Positions 6,511-13,558 of a stretch of 13,558 nt of DNA are shown here, piece after piece. The stretch's first letter is position 1. Each line of letters opens with the position of its first letter. Origin of the DNA: JBQLZO01 sp052168315 (lineage in GTDB: Bacteria; Planctomycetota; Phycisphaerae; Phycisphaerales; UBA1924); assembly GCA_052168315.1 (NCBI GenBank), contig JBQLZO010000047.1, forward strand, positions 1 to 13,558, given 5' to 3'. The position numbers and the translations under genes were made by a program. The notes under the pieces are model-generated. The model made no database searches, was not told the DNA's origin, and saw only the letters and a list, made by a program, of their open reading frames with translations.

Positions 6511-7923
6511 TCAGCGGAGGATCATGACGAGGGCCCACACGACGATGGCGTTGACGAGTGTGAAGGCGGCGACGACGCCGATCGGATCCCGGAACGATGG
6601 CGGAACGAGGACCAGCGGTCGGCTCGCGCGGTCGCAGACGGTGTAGGCGATGCCGACGCCGCGGCGCGCGATCGGCTGGACACGCTGCCGCAGCGGCGCG
6701 CGGGGCCCCTTGGTCCGGGCGCGCCCGCCTGCCTTCTTGTTGGGAGCTGGCTCGGGTGCGTTGGTGGGCGGAGCAGCGCCGGGCTCGGCATGTGCCGGTT
6801 CGACGGGCGTGCCTATGGCCGATTCCGATGGCCCACTCGATGCGCGGTCGGCCGCCGGGCGGGACGCGGTGGGGGCTCCCGGACCGTCGGTGTTTGGCGA
6901 AGGCGCGCTCGCCGATCGCGGCCCAGCGCTGTCGGCGGGCGCTGCCGTGGCGTCGGTCGTCTTGGTGCTGGGTTCGGCATTGGGTTCGGAGTTAGGTTCC
7001 TGGCTGGCGCTGCCGGTCGCTGCGGCAGGGTCGTCCCCCGGCTCCGGTGGTTCGAACGACTCGTCGAGGTCATCGGACGCGGCGGACTCGGCGGGTGCCG
7101 GTGGATCGACGCCAGCGCTCGTCTCGTCGATGGACGATGCGGGTTCGGAGGCCTCCTGCGGTTCGTAGGCCGCGGAGAGCGCTTCTTCGTGCGCGAGCTC
7201 GGCTTCCAGCGGCGGATCGCCGAGGTCGTCGACGCTGTCGAAGTCAGCCTCCGACTCATCGATGGAAGACTTCTCGGAGCGCGCCGGTGGCGCGGCGGCA
7301 TCCGGTTCGGTGATGGATGCCGCGGCGGGCGAAGCATCGGGCGCGATGTCGCCGGGCGCGGTGTCGTTCGCGGGAGGCGCGGCGGAAGCGGTGTCCGACG
7401 CATCGTCCTCGCTCAGCGCTGCGCTGACCTCTCCGAGCAGTTGCTCGATCGATTCCATCGATTCTTCCGGCGCCGGCATCTCGAGCGGTTCCGACTCCGC
7501 GCTCAGCGTGCGATCGTCGGGCTCCTCGGCGTCGGGCCCGGGGGAACCGGGCTCGGGCGACTCATCGCTCCCGCCGTGTTCGGGCGGTGCGGCACCGGGC
7601 TCCGCTTCGGGCGCGGATTGCGGATCGGCACCGTCGGCTTTGGCGGGGGCCTCGGCGGGCGTGGCATCATGGTCGTCGAGGCTCGCGGGATCGGCGAAGT
7701 CATCATCGCCGGGCTCGAACGCATCGTCGGTCGGCGGGCGGTCGCGCGGCGCAGCGCGTTCGAAGAGCTCATCCAGCGAACCCAGCGCGGCCTCGATGCG
7801 TTCCTCGAGCGAGGCTTCGGGGCCGGGGCGATCGTCGGCGGGCGCGACGAAGCGATCTCCTTCACGCTCGCGTTCGTCGGCGTGCTGGCCTGGCGTTGTG
7901 GATGGGCGGTTCTGGTTCGTCAT
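6511..7923 (-). CDS. Acidic, disordered protein with a C-terminal membrane anchor, function unknown
   Basis: The 470-residue product is not a family I recognise. Residues 1-390 are rich in Ala, Pro, Asp, Glu and Ser and should be largely disordered. Short predicted amphipathic helices interrupt this: about 37-58 (ASLEERIEAALGSLDELFERA), 155-171 (SMESIEQLLGEVSAAL) and 237-253. A strongly basic segment follows (396-422, NKKAGGRARTKG and later RQR, ARR). A single hydrophobic helix (about 447-469) then ends one residue before the stop, giving a tail-anchored layout. The long acidic part would probably lie in the cytoplasm with basic residues next to the membrane. The ATG at 7923 was chosen because upstream codons lie on the opposite strand of rsmE; no Shine-Dalgarno site is seen. 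Codon use is GC-rich like its neighbours, supporting a real gene. It diverges from rsmE with 73 bp between starts. Confidence 0.78.
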   Translation of the reverse strand: MTNQNRPSTTPGQHADEREREGDRFVAPADDRPGPEASLEERIEAALGSLDELFERAAPRDRPPTDDAFEPGDDDFADPASLDDHDATPAEAPAKADGADPQSAPEAEPGAAPPEHGGSDESPEPGSPGPDAEEPDDRTLSAESEPLEMPAPEESMESIEQLLGEVSAALSEDDASDTASAAPPANDTAPGDIAPDASPAAASITEPDAAAPPARSEKSSIDESEADFDSVDDLGDPPLEAELAHEEALSAAYEPQEASEPASSIDETSAGVDPPAPAESAASDDLDESFEPPEPGDDPAAATGSASQEPNSEPNAEPSTKTTDATAAPADSAGPRSASAPSPNTDGPGAPTASRPAADRASSGPSESAIGTPVEPAHAEPGAAPPTNAPEPAPNKKAGGRARTKGPRAPLRQRVQPIARRGVGIAYTVCDRASRPLVLVPPSFRDPIGVVAAFTLVNAIVVWALVMILR

Positions 7924-7996
7924 GGGTACGGTGGTGGGCGCGCGGGCCCGGCGTGGGCCATCCGCAAGCGGTGTACCACTCGGCGATGGAGGGGCG

Positions 7997-8800
7997 ATGG
8001 CGAGCCTGTTCGTGCATGTTCCGGACCTGACCGAGCGCCTGCGCAGCGCGAGCGGCGGCGCAGGGCGTGCGCCCGCGGACACCCTCGAAGTGGTGATCGA
8101 TGGCGATGAGGCGCGGCATGCGGTGCGTGTGCGCCGGGCGCAGCGCGGCCAGCGAGTCGTGCTTTTCGATGCGGCCGGGCTCGTGGGCGAGGGGGTGGTC
8201 GCCGCGGCGCATCGCGAGCTGGTCGTCCGCATCGAGCGGAGCGGGACGGCCGAGCGGCTGCGCCCGAGGATCGATGTGATCAGCGCCACGCCGAAGGGAC
8301 CGCGCCTGGACAAGATGATCGACCAGCTCTCGCAGGTCGGCGTGGGATCGTGGTCCGCGATGTCCACGGCCTATGGCGTGGTGGATCCGCGGGAGACCCG
8401 GCTGGAGCGCATGGAACGGATCGCGCTGGAATCGGCGAAGCAGAGCGGTCGGGCGTGGGCGCTGGAATTGGGGGAGAAGATCGGGTTCGAGCAGGGCATC
8501 GAGCGGGCGGCGGGCGCGACGGTGGGGATCCTGTGCGATGGGTCGGGCGACCGGCTCGATGGGCGGAGCGCTGCGGGGCGGGCACTGGTGGGCCTGGGTG
8601 AGCGCGGCGAGGGGTCGGTGGTGGCGCTGGTGGGCCCGGAGGGTGGGTTCACTCCGGAGGAGGTGGCAACGGCGCGGGATCGGGGGGTGTTCGTGGTGAG
8701 CCTGGGGCCGACCGTGCTGCGGATCGAGACGGCCGCGGTGGTGGCCGCGGGCGTGGTGGGGGCGCTGGCGGGGGTGCGCGGCGGGTGGTTGGCAGAATGA
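7997..8800 (+). CDS. rsmE: 16S rRNA (uracil(1498)-N3)-methyltransferase
   Basis: RsmE methylates N3 of U1498 in 16S rRNA using S-adenosylmethionine; it is a SPOUT-class enzyme with a trefoil knot. The 267-residue length is slightly above the usual 240-250. The N-terminal PUA-like domain shows GDEARHAVRVRRAQRGQRV (36-54). The SPOUT domain shows TPKGPRLDKMIDQLSQVGV (98-116), ALESAKQSGR (143-152), and the knot motifs VGPEGGFTPEEV (212-223) and VSLGPTVLRIETAAV (234-248), close to the family pattern GPEGGFS...LG..ILRTETA. The ATG at 7997 follows a GGAGGGG at 7988-7994, an unusually good ribosome site for this window though set close to the start codon. Confidence 0.94.
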   Translation: MASLFVHVPDLTERLRSASGGAGRAPADTLEVVIDGDEARHAVRVRRAQRGQRVVLFDAAGLVGEGVVAAAHRELVVRIERSGTAERLRPRIDVISATPKGPRLDKMIDQLSQVGVGSWSAMSTAYGVVDPRETRLERMERIALESAKQSGRAWALELGEKIGFEQGIERAAGATVGILCDGSGDRLDGRSAAGRALVGLGERGEGSVVALVGPEGGFTPEEVATARDRGVFVVSLGPTVLRIETAAVVAAGVVGALAGVRGGWLAE

Positions 8801-8931
8801 GGCGTGGGGTCGAGCGGGGAAGAATCGGGCGGTTTGGCGCGGGGTTGATGGTTGCCGTGGCGGGTGGTTCGTGCCGATGATGTGGGTGTGCGTGATTTGT
8901 ATGGGGGGGTTGATGCGAGGAGTCGTGAGTG

Positions 8932-9618
8932 ATGGGTGATGATCGATCTGGCGCGGAGATGGCGGGGTCGGAGGCCGGGCCGTGGATGGAGCGGGCCGGG
9001 GGGATCGCGCGGTGGGTGGGTCTGCTCGGCGGCGCGGCGACCCTGGTGGCGGGCGCGGTGGGGCTGTACGCGGCGGCGCGGGCGGGGCTGGGCGCACAGG
9101 CGGGGCTGGAGGTGGTGGTGGTGCTGTCCGGAGTGATGGCGGTGCTGATCGGTCTCGGTGTGGTGCGCGGCGGGATCGGGATCTCGCTCTTGTGCGTGTC
9201 GGGCGCTGTGCTGGTCTCGTCGCTGCTGACGGAGCCGAGCGTGCGGTTTGCGATCACTGGCGGCGGGACGGTGCCGGACCGGAGCGGGGTGGACATGGTG
9301 ATGCTGTTTGCGGCGCGTGCGGTGCTGGGCGCGCTGTTCGGCGCGGCCGGCGTGATCACGGTGATCGAGCGGCATCCGAAGCGGTCGCTGTTGTCGTTGT
9401 TGAAGGCGGGTGTGGCGTTGGCGCCGTGCGCGGCGGTGGGTGCGGTGTGGGTGGTGCCGTCGATCCGCAATGCGGTGACGGGGATCCACCCGGTGGTGAC
9501 GGGCTTTGCGGCGACGGTGTCGCTGGTGCTGATGTGCGGGTTGTTCGCCGCGGCGGTGCAGTGGACGGTCGATGCGTTCGCGGCGGGGAAGACGCTGGGT
9601 CGTCGCGCGGCGGCGTGA
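8932..9618 (+). CDS. Six-helix membrane protein, function unknown
   Basis: The 228-residue product has six likely membrane helices at about residues 27-49, 59-79, 80-100, 121-145, 155-176 and 185-210, with short loops and a 26-residue soluble N-terminus. I see no transporter, enzyme or receptor motif. A GAGGAG at 8917-8922 is a clear ribosome site; the ATG at 8932 sits 9 nt from it. A GTG directly before (8929) is an alternative that adds one residue. It follows rsmE on the same strand after 131 bp that hold no gene, and it converges on the ROK kinase gene with a 44-bp gap in which I see no convincing terminator hairpin. Confidence 0.77.
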   Translation: MGDDRSGAEMAGSEAGPWMERAGGIARWVGLLGGAATLVAGAVGLYAAARAGLGAQAGLEVVVVLSGVMAVLIGLGVVRGGIGISLLCVSGAVLVSSLLTEPSVRFAITGGGTVPDRSGVDMVMLFAARAVLGALFGAAGVITVIERHPKRSLLSLLKAGVALAPCAAVGAVWVVPSIRNAVTGIHPVVTGFAATVSLVLMCGLFAAAVQWTVDAFAAGKTLGRRAAA

Positions 9619-9662
9619 TGGAGTCGGGTGGAGCGGAGCGCGGGGCGGGGCGGTGATCCGGT

Positions 9663-10655
9663 TCAGTGATCGTCCATGGTCGCGGCGGCCGCGCCGATGA
9701 TGCCGGCGTTGGCGTTCAGCGCGGTGGGCTTCACGATGAGTTGTTTGGCGATGGCGCTGGGGAAGCAGTGCCGCGCGATGCCATCGCGGATGCGCTGGAT
9801 GTAGGGCTCGGCGAGCGCTTCGGTCATGCCGCCGCCGAGGATGACATTGGTGATCCCGAGGAGCGTGAGCGTGTTGGCGATGGAGATGGCCAGCAGGTCG
9901 GCGGCCTCGTGGACGATGGCGGTGGCGAGGGGGTCGTTGGCATCGCAGGCTTTGGCGAGTGTGTGGGCGGAGTAGCGGTCGAGCGATTCGCCGGCCTCCT
10001 CGATGAGGGATGTCAGCGCGCTGGGGCGGTTGGCACGGATGAGGCGTGCGATGCGGTCCTGGACGAAGTGGCGCGAGCAGACCATCTCCATGATGCGGGT
10101 GTCGGCGGTGGCGTTGGGCAGGAGGATGGTCTGTCCGATCTCGCCGGCCGAGCCGGTGGCGCCGCGGTGGAGGTGGTTGTTGAGGATGATGGCGCCGCCG
10201 ACGCCGGTGCCGATCCAGACGCCGATGGCGTCGCGCATGCCGCGGGCCGCGCCGGCGCGGTGCTCGCCCAGCAGCGCGGCGTTGACATCGTTCTCGACGC
10301 CGACGCGGTCGGGCGGGATGCCCAGCGCCTCGGCGAGCAGGTCGCGGAGGGGCGTGTCGTTCCACCGGAGGTTGGGGGCGTCGATGATGATGCCGCGGTC
10401 GTGGTCGACCGCGCCGGGCGCGGCGATGCCGACGGCGGCGAGGTTGTCGGCGGTGATGCCGGCGGCCTCGGCGACTTTCCTGACGCCTTCGGCGAGGGCG
10501 CGGACGACGCCTTCCGGGCCGTGGTCGACGGGGGTGCGGTCGCCGTGGCGGTGGAGGACGCGGGCGGGCGTGTCGTCGGGGCCATCGGCGGCGAGGAGCC
10601 CGACATTGAAGTTGGTGCCGCCGAGGTCGATGCCGATGCGGTGGTTGGAAGGCAT
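9663..10655 (-). CDS. ROK-family sugar kinase (glucokinase-like), zinc motif absent
   Basis: This 330-residue protein is a ROK-family kinase, which transfers phosphate from ATP to a hexose or amino sugar. The phosphate-binding loop IDLGGTNFNVG (9-19), GIAAPGAVD (76-84), the catalytic region GVENDVNAALLGE (119-131, Asp123 as probable base), IGTGVGGAI (148-156) and GATGSAGEIG (165-174) are all present. A second nucleotide-binding strand reads VILGGGM (271-277). After GEIG the family normally has a histidine and then a CxCGxxGCxE zinc motif; here residue 175 is Gln and the motif is lost, with only Cys193 in the area. Glucose is the usual guess, but substrate specificity is uncertain because the missing histidine and zinc site normally help shape the sugar pocket. 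The ATG at 10655 gives the usual short lead before DLGGT. It diverges from the J-protein gene with 57 bp between starts. Confidence 0.9.
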   Translation of the reverse strand: MPSNHRIGIDLGGTNFNVGLLAADGPDDTPARVLHRHGDRTPVDHGPEGVVRALAEGVRKVAEAAGITADNLAAVGIAAPGAVDHDRGIIIDAPNLRWNDTPLRDLLAEALGIPPDRVGVENDVNAALLGEHRAGAARGMRDAIGVWIGTGVGGAIILNNHLHRGATGSAGEIGQTILLPNATADTRIMEMVCSRHFVQDRIARLIRANRPSALTSLIEEAGESLDRYSAHTLAKACDANDPLATAIVHEAADLLAISIANTLTLLGITNVILGGGMTEALAEPYIQRIRDGIARHCFPSAIAKQLIVKPTALNANAGIIGAAAATMDDH

Positions 10656-10712
10656 TGGGTCATTGTTGCCGGTTCGGCGGTGGTGTGCGGCGGTGCAGAG
10701 ATTCCTAGAGTG

Positions 10713-11744
10713 ATGGCGATGGCAGGCACGACGCGCGATTACTACCAGGTGCTCGGTGTTTCCCGGTCGGCGGGGGAGGGCGAGATCAAGAAGGCGTACC
10801 GCCAGCTGGCGCGGCAGTACCACCCGGATGTGAACAAGGCCGCGGACGCGTCGGAGCGGTTCGCGGAGGTGCAGGAGGCGTACGACACGCTCTCGGATCC
10901 GGAGAAGCGGAAGGTGTACGACCGGTTCGGGCACGCGGGCGTGCGGGGCGAGGGGGTGGGCGGCGGCGCGGGCGGATGGGGCGGTGTGGGTGGTGGGGCT
11001 GGTCGCGGCGGGGGGACCTACACATGGACGAACATCGGCGGTCGCGGCGGTGGCATGGGCGGGATGGATGAGGTGGACCTGTCTTCGATCTTCGAGGAGA
11101 TGTTCGGGACCGCCGGGCCGGCGGGGCGGACGGGCGGTCGCGCGCGCGGCGGCGGTGGGAGCGGCGTGGGGAGCGCTGGTCGAGACATCGCGCTGGACCT
11201 TGAGGTGTCGTTCGAGAAAGCGGCGCTGGGCGGGACGGAGTCGATCCGGGTCCGGCGCGGCGGGAAGATGCAGACGATCGAGGTGACGGTGCCGAAGGGG
11301 GTGAGCGATGGGCAGAAGCTGCGGATCGCGGGCGCGGGCTCGCCGAGCGTGGGGGCGGGTCGTTCGGGTGATCTGATTCTGACGGTGAAGGTGGGCGCGC
11401 ACCCGGTGTTCCGGCGCGAGGGTCTGGATGTGGTGCTGGACCTGCCGCTGTCGATCGCGGAGGCGACGCTGGGCGCGGAGGTGACGGTGCCGACGGTGCG
11501 GATGGGCGAGGGCGGCGGTCGGACGCGGGTGTCGGTGCGCGTGCCGGCGGGGGTGTCGAGCGGGCAGCAGCTTCGGGTGCGGGGTCAGGGGATTGAGGAT
11601 GAGAAGGGGGCGGTGGGCGATCTGCGGGCGGTGGTGAAGATCGTGCCGCCGAGGGGGGAGATGCTGGATGAGGCGGACCGGGCGGCGCTGAAGAAGATCG
11701 GTGAGAAGATGGGGAGCGTGCGGCGGGGTGGGGTTTGGGAGTGA
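10713..11744 (+). CDS. Type II J-domain co-chaperone (DnaJ/CbpA-like)
   Basis: A 343-residue Hsp40 that would deliver unfolded proteins to DnaK and stimulate its ATPase. The J domain occupies residues 8-73 with DYYQVLGVSRSA, KKAYRQLARQYHPDVN (HPD at 37-39) and a following EAYDTLSDPEKRKVYDRFG. A glycine-rich linker (about 79-155) follows, containing a DLSSIFEEMFG segment at 122-132 typical of the DnaJ/CbpA linker. The two C-terminal substrate-binding beta domains come next (about 157-230 and 231-312), each with the expected VPxGVxxGQxLRxxGxG pattern (193-209 and 277-293). The cysteine-rich zinc domain of true DnaJ is absent, so this is the CbpA/type II class. The ATG at 10713 is used; an in-frame ATG at 10719 is an alternative. 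No dnaK or grpE is in the window. Confidence 0.93.
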   Translation: MAMAGTTRDYYQVLGVSRSAGEGEIKKAYRQLARQYHPDVNKAADASERFAEVQEAYDTLSDPEKRKVYDRFGHAGVRGEGVGGGAGGWGGVGGGAGRGGGTYTWTNIGGRGGGMGGMDEVDLSSIFEEMFGTAGPAGRTGGRARGGGGSGVGSAGRDIALDLEVSFEKAALGGTESIRVRRGGKMQTIEVTVPKGVSDGQKLRIAGAGSPSVGAGRSGDLILTVKVGAHPVFRREGLDVVLDLPLSIAEATLGAEVTVPTVRMGEGGGRTRVSVRVPAGVSSGQQLRVRGQGIEDEKGAVGDLRAVVKIVPPRGEMLDEADRAALKKIGEKMGSVRRGGVWE

Positions 11745-12191
11745 GGTGGGTGGTAGCTGGGGTTTGCTGGTTGGGCGAACAGATGATATCGTTGTGATAT
11801 CACATGGTTGTGTGGTATGGGGGCGCCGGGTTCCTGAGCGGAGGAGCGATCCCCATTGAATTCAGCGCAGTAGCGAGCTGGATCGCGGAACGACCACCGT
11901 TGCTGAACCCGCTGACCGCGATCCCAGGGTAACCACATCCTGATGCGGTCGTATTGGAGTTCGCCGTTCATCTTCAAGCCAAGATTGTTCTTGCATAAGC
12001 CCCAAAGTAAAAAATATGGATCAATTATTACCAGAAGGCGGACAGTATACTCAAGGGTCATCCAATTGGAGGTGCCGACAACAGAGAGCTCGCCAATCCG
12101 AGCCATGGCGGCCATGAAGAGATCTTCGCGGCAGCCACCATACCTTCCCGCACGAGCATGTTCATCCACACCCCAGTAATGAGAGGCGATT
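11745..12191. other. 447-bp stretch without a confident gene; possible gene remnant
   Basis: This stretch is clearly less GC-rich than the flanking genes, especially 11960-12070. No frame gives a recognisable protein. In one plus-strand frame a 42-codon frame opens at the ATG at 11804 and stops at 11930-11932. The same frame then runs on through two further TAA stops close to 12000 and stays open to a stop at 12206-12208 inside the next gene. The interrupted product would contain stretches such as FSAVASWIAERPPLLNP and ELANPSHGGHEEIFAAA, which look protein-like. A minus-strand frame is open across the whole stretch (about 12,280 down to 11,585) but has no recognisable domain and no good start. 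A TATACT at 12046-12051 could be a -10 box for the downstream lipoprotein, without a convincing -35. I cannot decide between non-coding DNA and a decayed gene. Confidence 0.4.
11784..11802. promoter_or_regulatory. Perfect 7-bp dyad, candidate operator
   Basis: TGATATC at 11784-11790 and its exact complement GATATCA at 11796-11802 are separated by 5 nt (gttgt), giving a 19-bp palindrome of the size bound by dimeric repressors. It lies 39 bp after the J-protein stop at the edge of the lower-GC stretch and directly before an ATG at 11804. The distance to the next confident gene (12192) is long, so its target is unclear. It could be a weak RNA hairpin instead. Confidence 0.35.
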
Positions 12192-12704
12192 ATGTGTGCG
12201 AAGAATAGAGCAAATAATTCGGTGCGTACATGCGTGGTGTTGCTGGCGATGTCAGCTTCATTGCCATTGACGAGTTGCCATTATTTTCGTCCGTACACGG
12301 TGATACAATCCCCTCAGGATGAGACAATTACCGTGGCCTTGGACGGTTATGACGAGATGATTGAGGCGGTATTGTGGCGATCGGGGAGAGCCGACATCAG
12401 TGGGTGTGGTAAGGGTGTGCAGTACTGTCTGTCTGCGGCGGGCGAGCACAGCCAGTTGTATGATTGGGAGCGAGTTGGAGTTGTGCCTTCGGGTACGCGC
12501 CTTCCGCTGGTGCGATCGTGTCATTGGGATAGTCCAAGTCGGGCGGCTCATTATACATACATAGCACTTGTCGAAATACAAGATGCTGGGGGCCAGGTCG
12601 TGTTGGTAGAGGCAAGTATGGCTGGGACTATTGTTAAGGAACACGCCGCGATGAGCCAGTCGCTCAGGCTGGTCGATGTGTCGTCCGCAGATTCGGGTTT
12701 ATGA
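12192..12704 (+). CDS. Small orphan lipoprotein, function unknown
   Basis: A 170-residue protein with a signal sequence (basic Lys4, Arg6, Arg12; hydrophobic 14-26) and lipobox LTSC with Cys29, so lipid-anchored export is predicted. The mature part has three further cysteines (72, 79, 110) and reads as a mixed beta-rich domain; no family is recognised. A GAGAGG at 12181-12186, five nt before the ATG, is a good ribosome site and decides the start. Its codons use far more A and T in third positions than neighbouring genes, consistent with recent acquisition or weak selection. No partner gene is evident. Confidence 0.72.
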   Translation: MCAKNRANNSVRTCVVLLAMSASLPLTSCHYFRPYTVIQSPQDETITVALDGYDEMIEAVLWRSGRADISGCGKGVQYCLSAAGEHSQLYDWERVGVVPSGTRLPLVRSCHWDSPSRAAHYTYIALVEIQDAGGQVVLVEASMAGTIVKEHAAMSQSLRLVDVSSADSGL

Positions 12705-12758
12705 CAGGCCTCGTGCATGGATGTGCTTGGCGTAGAAGCAATTGTCGAGGCCGTGTCT

Positions 12759-12780
12759 GGTGGGAGTCCAGAGTCTCACC
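12759..12780 (+). terminator. Possible hairpin terminator after the lipoprotein gene
   Basis: A 7-bp stem (GGTGGGA pairing with TCTCACC, one G.T pair) with an 8-nt loop lies 55 nt after the lipoprotein stop, in the 200-bp gap between two convergent genes. No run of T follows on either strand, so an intrinsic terminator is only a weak suggestion. The remainder of 12705-12904 shows no gene. Confidence 0.25.
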
Positions 12781-12904
12781 AGTGCAGCGATCGCTCTCGA
12801 CGCAGCCGATTGCGGCGATCAGGGATCGGGTGCGGGTGCTGGGTGAGTTTGCGTGAAGCGGGGGCGCTTGTGGTGCGCGATCGCGCGGGTTTGGCGCTGC
12901 GCGG

Positions 12905-13513
12905 TCAGGGCGTGGGGTTTGGGTTGAGCGCCTGCGCGTGCCATGCTCGCACCGTTTCGAGGAAGTGATCGCGGCTGGCGTCATCGTCGAACAATCGCTT
13001 CGGGATCGTGTAGACCGTGTTGTTTCGGAATCGAATCGCGATACTCAGTGCGGTGGGCTCGATCGAACGGACGGCGCGCCATGCGTACTCGTGGCGGCCA
13101 TCGGGATGGCGGACCTTGATGCCTTCTCGCGTGAGGTCCGTTTCGCAAGGTTGCAGCACATAGGCCAAGGTGTCTTCATCACGCACGCGTCTGTTCTGCT
13201 TCATCCACATCCGTAGCAGCAGCTTGCCTCTGCATGCCAAACACAGGTAGCTGTAAGCAAAGATGCCGGCAAGCATGGCGAGCGCGGTCGCAAAGCTGAA
13301 TATGAACGACTCCGGGCGCAACACGAACAGAGTGATCCCCAGGAGCAATGCAACCACCAGCAGCAGCGAGCCATGGTGGAGATAGCGCCGCCGGACTGCC
13401 GGCAGTTGCTCCATCAATTCATGCTCCAACGCGTACAATAAAACTTCGTCGAGCTCACGCCGCTCGATCGTGAACGCGAAGTGAAAGGCTTCCTGTTCGT
13501 CCCGCTCATCCAT
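12905..13513 (-). CDS. YcxB-like membrane protein
   Basis: A 202-residue protein with two membrane helices (about 47-66 and 70-92) after a 45-residue cytoplasmic start, then a soluble C-terminal domain (about 114-190). That domain matches the YcxB-like pattern: a strand with TREGIKVRHPDGRHEYAWRAVRSIE (128-152), then a strand ending in the hallmark YTIPKRLF (168-175) and a final helix. The family is widespread and of unknown biochemical role; the C-terminal domain is PH-like in fold by analogy. The ATG at 13513 is preceded by GGGAG two nt upstream, which supports it. The upstream DNA at the window end is a C-run (G-run on the coding strand) with no visible promoter. The gene converges on the lipoprotein gene. 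Confidence 0.82.
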   Translation of the reverse strand: MDERDEQEAFHFAFTIERRELDEVLLYALEHELMEQLPAVRRRYLHHGSLLLVVALLLGITLFVLRPESFIFSFATALAMLAGIFAYSYLCLACRGKLLLRMWMKQNRRVRDEDTLAYVLQPCETDLTREGIKVRHPDGRHEYAWRAVRSIEPTALSIAIRFRNNTVYTIPKRLFDDDASRDHFLETVRAWHAQALNPNPTP

Positions 13514-13558
13514 TGCTCCCAGCGTACACCAATGCCCGCACCCCCCGCCCCCCCCTAC

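Noticed and set aside
8371..10365. 664-codon minus-strand open frame across rsmE, the membrane protein and the kinase
   Set aside because: It spans three supported genes and has an Arg/His/Pro-rich translation with no recognisable domain.
9663..11744. A divergent kinase/chaperone regulatory system
   Set aside because: The 57-bp gap between the two starts shows no dyad or promoter pair that would support shared control.
11585..12169. Minus-strand gene across the end of the J-protein and the low-GC stretch; also a GFSNGG motif in another minus frame near 11,900 suggesting a serine hydrolase
   Set aside because: The frame has no recognisable domain and runs antisense into the J-protein gene. 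The GFSNGG frame is only about 55 codons between stops, with no supporting hydrolase motifs around it.
12258..12644. Minus-strand open frame antisense to the small lipoprotein
   Set aside because: No domain, no ribosome site, and the plus-strand gene has a good ribosome site plus a signal sequence and lipobox.

Overview
The window is GC-rich chromosomal DNA (locally AT-richer only around 11.75-12.7 kb) that reads like a Planctomycetota genome, most plausibly class Phycisphaerae. This is an inference from the GC-rich codon use, the frequent absence of a clear Shine-Dalgarno site, the short loosely organised transcription units, and the character of the proteins (long acidic disordered proteins, lone lipoproteins). 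No rRNA, tRNA, CRISPR array, transposase, integrase or recognisable defence module was seen. Thirteen protein genes are supported.

Left part (1-2770): a short repeat-rich flank (68-173), then nuoA on the minus strand (complex I subunit A), diverging from uvrC on the plus strand. uvrC encodes the GIY-YIG, Fe-S, UVR and RNase H-like parts of the excinuclease but stops where the C-terminal helix-hairpin-helix domain normally begins. A small lipoprotein gene starts inside the end of uvrC. A branched palindromic element (2668-2753) lies between this unit and the convergent comEC.

Middle part (2774-8800): a minus-strand run of comEC (DNA uptake channel with a C-terminal metallo-beta-lactamase-fold domain), a D-2-hydroxyacid dehydrogenase whose end overlaps the comEC start, and a 470-residue acidic disordered protein with one C-terminal membrane helix. 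The last diverges from rsmE (16S rRNA m3U1498 methyltransferase). G-tracts lie just after the stop codon of the disordered protein.

Right part (8932-13513): a six-helix membrane protein of unknown function, convergent with a ROK-family sugar kinase that lacks the family's zinc motif; the kinase diverges from a type II (CbpA-like) J-domain co-chaperone. After the chaperone, base composition drops (about 11,750-12,700). That stretch holds a dyad, a non-coding or decayed segment and a small orphan lipoprotein. The window ends with a convergent YcxB-like membrane protein.

The genes are mostly housekeeping (respiration, DNA repair, DNA uptake, rRNA modification, sugar phosphorylation, protein folding) with a few lineage-specific envelope proteins. 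They do not form one evident pathway, and I do not see convincing evidence of a new multi-gene system. The most unusual points are the HhH-less UvrC, the palindromic element at 2.7 kb, the tail-anchored acidic protein, the zinc-motif-less ROK kinase and the low-GC patch at 11.75-12.7 kb.
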